Shown here: piece by piece, positions 57,428 through 64,000 of the stretch
How positions within the stretch are numbered: position 1 is the first letter of the stretch
Layout: each line of letters starts with the position of its first letter
Assembly: GCF_932526225.1 (NCBI RefSeq)
Contig: NC_064036.1
Location: 10,843,181-10,907,180 of the forward strand
Direction: 5' to 3'
DNA: 64,000 nt
DNA from: Nematostella vectensis
Lineage: Eukaryota; Cnidaria; Anthozoa; Actiniaria; Edwardsiidae
The notes under the pieces: model-generated
What the model saw: only the letters and a program-made list of their open reading frames with translations
Database searches by the model: none
What the model was told of the DNA's origin: nothing
Translations under genes and position numbers: made by a program

Positions 57428-58629
57428 TTTTCACCCTATTTTGAGCCCATCGTAGGCTCTATTTCCAGGCCGCGCAGCATTAAATTGCCGCGCAGTTTAT
57501 GCCTGGAGACGAGTGTACCAGGACCAAACATTTTGAGACCATCCACGCTTTTCCAACCCTCGCTAGCGGTACGGTATAACAAGCTAGAACGAGCTAGAAA
57601 TCGAGCTTTAGACAATCGGTAGCGACCTTTACGAATTGTATGATCCTCGATATACACCTATTTCATTTATCGATGTATCGTAACCCGCAGTGGTTCACGG
57701 GTAAGGTATAAATGGCTGAATCCTAGACTCTGAGCACCGTTTGATCGTTTAGAGGTTGATAAACAAGAATGCTAAAGCTGTTTAAACTTGTGTTTGTTTA
57801 TATTTACGCTTATAAATCATGAAGCACTGCGGGTTATGACACATAGATTCTCCAAGTGCAACATTATTTGGAATAGGTGTATACGACGACCTTGACTTGA
57901 TTAGGCGTTTGACCTGAGTAGGCGTTTGTTGTAATTATTATATTGGCTTTGAAATCAGGGTTTACGGACAATACATTTTTATGTAGCTTAATGCCTAACA
58001 ATAGACAATAAAATACCAGATACAATGAAATCCAGAGCAGTATCTTTGTAAATAAATGTGAGCTAATACCATCGCTATTCTAGATTCGGCGGCCGTGTGT
58101 TAACGAGCATAGAATTGCAATTAGCAGGAATTTTTCGGTGGAAGGCATTTGAGCGCAAATGAAGGCGGGCTGGGTTATAGCGTGTACGGTAGTGTTACTA
58201 TGTTCGATCTATAGAGGTAAGTTGATACTAGCACTTTATATATATTTTTTTCTCTTTGCACGCATGCTACGCTTAATGGGAGTTGAGGGGAATATCAGAA
58301 AGCTACGGCTGAAGTCGACACTTAAATCGGTGTCGATTCTAACAGTGCGTGGAAAGAACTCCCTAAAATGCAAATACACGGCGATGGTATTCTAAATAAG
58401 TGTGAGAAATTTTGAGGGGGTAAAACTGTTTTACACACAGCCAAAGTACAAAACTCAGCTTGGTTGCAAAACAGCTTTTCTTCTACATAACTCACATAAC
58501 TCGCATTTACAAAGATATTTTATGCTAACAAGATCTCATATCCTTTCCAATATCCTAAAATTATCCGAAGCATATGCAGTGTGTATTACAACGACAATGA
58601 GTTTTGAACTTCTAGATTTGGAATTATTT
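57428..58629 (+). repeat. Ly6 first-exon cassette, unit 4
   Basis: A fourth copy of the cassette, about 1.2 kb, with a deletion of roughly 25 bp near 58472. It carries an intact signal-peptide exon at 58159. Confidence 0.9.
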
Positions 58630-59685
58630 GTAGACTCTTACTACAAATAGATTTCTTGCGTTATCCTCCTAAAGTGTTAAATAATATTTATGTTAAAACA
58701 TGTAAATCCCATAACCTAATATCAAGATGTGGATTAAAGTTTATAGCTTTCTTTTCTTGTTGCTTTTATAAATCAAAATTATGCAAATAACCGCAAAAAT
58801 ATCAAAACTACGCGTTATAGGTTCCTTGTTTTAACCCATTAAAAACCCATACCTTCTCGATTCCACGGCAATATCATCCGTTTATCCTTAAGAAAATATT
58901 TTTACCCGTTTGTTAATTAATAGAGAATTCTATAATTCAGGACATTTTAGCCAAGACAGTGATTCGCCTACTTAGAGTAATAGTCTTTGACTTTCTAAGT
59001 TTTTTTTTCCAAATAATGATGCATGTTACAGGGCTTTGGCACCGTTAGCTTTTACTTTAAGACAATAATTTCTAAACCGTAGAGATTCCATTTTGACAGT
59101 AGAAGCAAAGGAAACGGTATAGAAACGGGTCAGCTATTTGTACGGAAAGGCGTGAAACGATTCTAGCCCGATTTGTGTTCTCGAATAGGGGCGTTCCCAA
59201 ATTAATTTAAGCCAACACATATTTCCCAGGTCCTTCCTTGATGATTCCATTATCAAAATGCACTTTGTCCGCTGGACGATGTCACTAAGGACGCATAATT
59301 TAAGTGCTAATCTCGCTTTCAGGCAAGCCGAGAACACCGGCAAGATCGAAACATAGGCTCTCTCTCTCCCCAACCCTAACCCCCCAACTCCAAGCTCCTG
59401 GCGCTTACTATGAATGCTATCTGTCCAGAAAGCATAGCGCAATCCAAAACTGGGCTACCGAGTTGTTGACAAAATCGTCCAAAAAAAGCAAGGCTTGACT
59501 GACTGGCTTGCAGGCGTGTACGGCCGTCTATAAGCCACTGTCTAAACTTTCCTTGTAAATGCTTGTTATTTCTGACTTTCTCCGTGTTTTAGTCAGCGGA
59601 CTGTCATGCTGGATGTGTTGCAATGGAGCGTCTTCATTTGACCTCTGCAACGCTAAGAAAGAAGTTGAGAATTGCACCGCAATTC
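58159..59685 (+). pseudogene. Truncated Ly6 copy
   Basis: Exon 1 at 58159-58216 keeps the signal peptide and donor. The intron follows with a 210-bp insertion (about 58694-58905). Exon 2 starts at 59593 with VSGLSCWMCCNGASSFDLCN and breaks off at about 59685, within the Ly6 domain, where the similarity ends; a stop codon follows soon after. It has lost the rest of the three-finger domain, stalk and anchor signal. It is probably dead, or encodes only a short secreted peptide. Confidence 0.82.
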
Positions 59686-60366
59686 TATTAAATTATTAAT
59701 AGAATAATTAAATTTCTTATAAATTCTCAGGTTAATATTCTGTGGTTTCTGTGTGATGAAATAGCCTCATTTCACCAGAAAAGAACCCATTACAAATCAA
59801 AGAAAGTCCACAATACAAAACTTGCCTACCAAAAGTTTTATTTTAATAAACACTATTTTATAGAATTACAACCAATCAATGTTCTGTAGCAACTATAACA
59901 TAATTACAATATTTTTGTGGGTTCTATGTTATATAAGTTCTATAAATGAAATAAAAAATGACAAAAAGTTTTAAACTGGTGTTCGCTGTTAGACCTAAAA
60001 TAATATTCAAAATAATAAATAAATAAGCTCAGTAACAAGTTCATATTTTTTTGGCTTTTCAAAATTGAAAACTTCAGCTTTTTTCTACTTTTTTTAAAAT
60101 ATATATTGCAATCAATCTGCTAAAAGCAACTGAAACAATATGGAAATTAAATACACTGTAAATATATAATTTATCGATCAATCTGATAAGACCAACTGTA
60201 AAAATAACACAATTTTTGTACAAATACTGTAAAAGTCTCAACTAAGTTAGTTGAGACTAATGTTCTGGGCAGGCGCTGCCAATTAAGGGGTGAGAGGGGA
60301 GGTAGCCGATGTCTTCCTTTTCCTCAGGACTTCCCACCTGACTGGGCATGAGGGACAAGGGCGGCA

Positions 60367-60594
60367 TGAATATGATGTTCGCTATAAGTGAAAAACACGG
60401 TGAATAATATATTCACGCACTGCAGCAAATCAGAAGTGGATACGAAATTTGGCATAGGTTGAAAGGCGTTGAAGTCGACGTGAATATGATGTTCGCCTTA
60501 TCTTCGCTATACGTGGAAACACGGTGAATAATATATTCACACACTACAGCGAATCGGTAGTGAATACGAAATTTAGCATAGTTTCTTGTGGTTA
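60367..60594 (+). repeat. 114-bp tandem duplication
   Basis: TGAATATGATGTTCGC begins both copies, 114 bp apart, and both contain CACGGTGAATAATATATTCA, itself partly palindromic. Copies are diverged, so the event is old. Confidence 0.75.
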
Positions 60595-62944
60595 TAGGTT
60601 GTTGTGAATATTAAGTGGAAATAATATTTGCTGCACATTCTCTCTACATCGCAAACATGGAGTGAATGTGGTATACACAGTATTCACACCCCATGGAATA
60701 TATTTGTCGAATATTATATTCGTGCCGTGGCGAATATGGTCAAATACGAGTGAATAGGTATACGCACCACATTCACCTAAGATTTGTTTGATAGTGAATC
60801 TAATTTTTCGTGCAGTGTGTGTCATGTAGATGGCAAGGGTGGTGGAAAGGGGGTTTAAAAAGTGGGTCGCGTGATCTGTGAAACCGTGAATAATAATATC
60901 TAATATTTCTTAAATCATTAAGCGAAAATAAGCAAAGATTTGGTCGTTTAGAGCTCCGCCTTTAGGGAATGCCTATATGTATATATTAATAATGCGTGAT
61001 TGAGAACCGTAACAAGTATTCTCGGTTTAATTAGAGAATGCCCCGTTCTTTAGAAATTAAGACCAGCGGTCTGAGTTCGTCGAGATTTCTCGGAAAAATT
61101 AAGTTTGGGTGCCCTAGCTCAAAATTAAACTGGTAATAGGTATTGGTGACCATGATATCCTGTGAAAGTTTGAAGCAATTTGGATAAATATTTTTGGCGA
61201 TAGAAGCCGAAAAGTAATTTTTCGTCTCCCGCACCCGGATTTGAGACAATTTCGTGGTTGTTAGAAAAAGACTAAAAACCGGTTCGCAACGCGTGATAAA
61301 ACAACTGCAGCTTATGTAAACCTAAAGAATGGATAATAAGGAACTCCCAGGCTGAAGGATAAGCTGTTCTGTCAGCACCTTATTATTTTACGCGATTTTA
61401 TTTTATTTTATGTTTTTAGATGACTTTGAAAAGCCTTGAAATAATCGTGTAATATCGCCGATGAGATGTGGATTTGGCAAAAATGTTTGCACTCATCGAA
61501 AAGAGCATCATTTCTACTTTTGATATGTGAAAAAAAATTCAGGGGCAAATAAAATCCGACTTTTTTACAAGCCGAAATATGACCCCCACTTGACCCTAAG
61601 TATAAACAAATGCCGACACTCACTTTTTAATGCCTCGCTACCAAAAACTTATAAATAGCAATTAAAACTCCCAAAAAAAAGGATGCAATATAATTCTTGA
61701 AAATACTGGTATTTGATCAAATATTCTTGTCTCTCTGATGTTTATATGCTTTTCAAGATTATATTTTCATTACATTTTAAAGTACAATCCCCATGCATGA
61801 TAATTATTATCGGCACTAAAAACTTCCGGTTCTTTATTCTTCCGCTTCACGAGCATCACAAAACTTTTTCCCACGAAAGTTATTCTTAAATCGTCCTATA
61901 TTTATTTCTATCCATCCCTCGTTCTATAAGCATTATAATATTTTCTTCCGTTCCCTACTTTCGTGGACTAGAAACGCGTACCATCTTCTGCTGTCGTGTT
62001 GTTATGCAAATTCGAGGAGTTAATTTATTCAACACGCTCATACAAAGAAATCAAGAAAAAAATAACAGTTGAAGCTTTTCTACTATTGTTTATGATATAA
62101 CCAACAAATTTCCATTCCCCAGGTAAATTGAGTTATAAAAAGAAAGTAAGAAAAAATAACAGTTGATGCTTTTACTATTGTTTTCAATACTACCAAAAAA
62201 ATTCCATTCTTGTCAGGGAGCATATGTCCAAAAAAGCTCCCTAGGTAAATTTTGAGGTTACTTTTCTGTTTTCATTTTTTCGCGCGTTAACTTAGGGCCT
62301 AATCGCACTAGGAGGACACAATTTGTCTGACAAGACAACGCAGGATTCTATCATTGCGCGTAAGGTGCAGTGAACGCTTATTGCAAGCAGGTAATTACTC
62401 TCTATAAGCGCTTCTTTACTTTGACAAAGTCTCAGGCAGGAGATCATAGGACCAGAGGACTGAGGAGGGGGGGGAGGTGTGGCTTGCTCAACCATAGGTA
62501 CCATTTGGAAAAAGAATAATATTTGAAAAGCATTCAATAAGGGGGGGGGGGGGGGGGCGTTTACCCGGTGTATTATAGCCACCATCTTGGATTTGAGCAA
62601 AAATGAAAAACGAGGGGAGTGGGAGGGGAAGAGGAGAGAGAGCAAGCCGCATCCTGACCAATCGATTTCAACGTTTCCGGGCTCGTTCAGTGACGGTGAA
62701 TTCGATGACATCAAGCGTGCTGTCGAGCGCAGGGCGAACGCCGCTGAGCCAGAACCCGCAGTCAGCAACGAGGCAGAGCCTACCACAAAGCTATTCGGCT
62801 GTCCAGTGCGTGAAAGGCTATACACGCTTGGCTTGGTTAGACAGGCACACACTATACGGCAGATGCGAGTTTGACAAAGAAGGGGAATGCATATCTTTGC
62901 CCGGGGGGGGAGGGGGGGACTCTCTAAAAATGTAGACGGGGGTA

Positions 62945-63215
62945 ATCGTCATATCTTTTAGGGTATAAAATTTCTACCAACTGCCATCTCTTAGGGGGTG
63001 TTGGAGGATTTTTCAGATTTTGCTATCTCTTAGGGTGTAAAATTCGACCAACTGCCACTATTCCTAAGTGGGTGTTAAACGTTTTTTTTTTCCATTCTGT
63101 TATCTCTTAGGGTATAAACTTCGATTAATTGCTATTCCTAAGGGGGTGTTAAACGGGTTTTTTTTTTCGACTCTGCTATCCCTTAGGGGCAAAAATTCCT
63201 TCGGCCTCACCCAAT
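62945..63215 (+). repeat. Tandem repeat around TATCTCTTAGGG
   Basis: Four degenerate units of roughly 60-75 bp, each with TATCTCTTAGGGTATAAA-like and GGGGGTGTTAAACG-like segments separated by T-runs. Confidence 0.7.
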
Positions 63216-63471
63216 TTTCCATCTCTTACAGGAAATAATTTCTGTTGACCACGCCTAAAGTGCCATCCCTAACGGGTTACAATCAATTTTGCCGACGATC
63301 ACCCCCGTCTGTTTTTATCGGAGTCCCCCTTCCCGGCAAGCTTGGCTACCACCAAAAAGTAGTCGGGGGGAGGAGGGGGGCGTACCATTAATTGGGAATG
63401 AAGTGATATTAAATCAGCGAGTTCCTATTACCGGGCCATGTACAGGTGTATTATTTCCTAAAATAACACAG

Positions 63472-63747
63472 GGTGCGGAGGCAGTAGAGGCTGCGGAGGA
63501 GGCAGCCGCCTACTTCCGTACGAGAGCTGCCATCCTAGATGAATGCCAACTAAATCACTCAATAGAAGCAAACGGCATCGACTTGTGCCACTTGTACTCC
63601 AGGTCAAGGCTCACCTTTCTTTCAGTGGCCACCCTTCCCACTATCTGCAAAGAGCTGGAGCTTCAAGTGCCCGGAGCAACCCGACGCAAAGCTTCTTTTG
63701 TAGCCACGCTCGTGGATGTTATTCGAAGATGTAGTTGCGCAAAATAA
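63472..63747 (+). CDS. Probable terminal exon of an unidentified gene
   Basis: After AATAACACAG a 91-codon frame opens in phase 0 and stops at 63745-63747. It starts with an Ala/Glu-rich helix (GAEAVEAAEEAAAYFRTR), then ANGIDLCHLYSR, then LPTICKELELQVPGATR and a second helix. The spacing of the last part recalls a SAP-type helix-turn-helix, but the match is weak. The frame also continues upstream without a stop to about 63289 in low-complexity sequence, so the exon start is uncertain. No upstream exon was found. Confidence 0.45.
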   Translation, partial: GAEAVEAAEEAAAYFRTRAAILDECQLNHSIEANGIDLCHLYSRSRLTFLSVATLPTICKELELQVPGATRRKASFVATLVDVIRRCSCAK

Positions 63748-64000
63748 ATCCACGATTTCTTGGGTCCCGATTATATTTTTTTCATGGTTACATGAAATAG
63801 ATTTCTGAGTCGGTAATCCTGTGTTCTGTTGTGAAGACCAGAGTAAGTTTTTACACTTCAATACTCTCTTTTACTAAAAAGGAGAACAGCTTACGGTGAG
63901 AGGCCTCAATATCGCAAATGTCTCAGCGTTCTTGCATAATTTGTATTTTTATTTGATCAAATTTGTAGTTGAACAAAGGCTTTGAAAATAAGCAAATTTT

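Larger units (their letters stand above)
59686..63471. other. AT-rich repetitive region, no firm gene
   Basis: It holds the 114-bp tandem duplication at 60367-60594, a duplicated AAAATAACAGTTGA block (62045-62225), G-runs at 62540 and 62905 and a TATCTCTTAGGG repeat (62945-63215). Short open frames near 62590-62935 overlap in several frames and cannot be assigned. Confidence 0.5.

Noticed and set aside
61031-61249. 72-residue minus-strand frame (MSQIRVRETKNYF...)
   Set aside because: No homology that I can recognise and no gene context; possibly repeat-derived.
62292-62852. Minus-strand 186-residue frame with Pro runs
   Set aside because: It crosses C/G-runs, has no domain, and overlaps equally open plus-strand frames.
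62587-62935. Two overlapping plus-strand frames (MKNEGSGRGRG... and an alternative starting at TTG)
   Set aside because: No recognisable domain, conflicting frames and adjacent G-runs. It could be a first exon but cannot be supported.

Overview
The window is animal genomic DNA: AT-rich, with GT..AG introns, dense short inverted-repeat elements and minisatellites. Gene content (PEX5, dystrobrevin with vertebrate-like intron positions, a rhodopsin-class receptor, Ly6/uPAR and sushi proteins) and the mix of slowly evolving genes with many small DNA transposons suggest a cnidarian, most likely an anthozoan such as a sea anemone (Nematostella-like). The species assignment is inference.

Layout. 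352-1173 (+): the last two coding exons of PEX5, the peroxisomal import receptor. 2721-30421 (-): a complete dystrobrevin gene that I rebuilt as 22 coding exons with matching phases (799 aa), including a 16-nt microexon. It lies tail to tail with PEX5. Its introns hold most of the repeats, including a minisatellite whose unit carries a copy of the adjacent 5' splice site. 31.7-34.9 kb: upstream region with a possible promoter, a 268-bp tandem duplication and inverted-repeat elements. 34951-39515 (+): a three-exon gene for a secreted 1,096-aa protein with one sushi-like domain followed by about 1,000 cysteine-free, Gln/Asn-rich residues. 39.6-40.0 kb: one inverted-repeat transposon nested inside another. 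41099-42181 (-): an intronless 360-aa GPCR. 42.2-45.7 kb: no gene seen.

45725-59685 is a segmental duplication built around a GPI-anchored Ly6/uPAR protein with a serine-rich stalk. The first-exon cassette (upstream DNA plus signal-peptide exon plus donor, about 1.22 kb) stands three times in tandem before the single large exon 2. A fourth cassette follows downstream and leads to a truncated exon 2. 59.7-64 kb is mostly AT-rich and repetitive, with one plausible terminal exon of an unidentified gene at its end.

The genes do not form a pathway. The best candidates for new biology are the tripled promoter/first-exon cassette, the Ly6-serine-stalk protein, the sushi-polyQ secreted protein and the amplified splice-donor minisatellite. 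All exon joins come from reading splice signals and family similarity; no transcript evidence was available.
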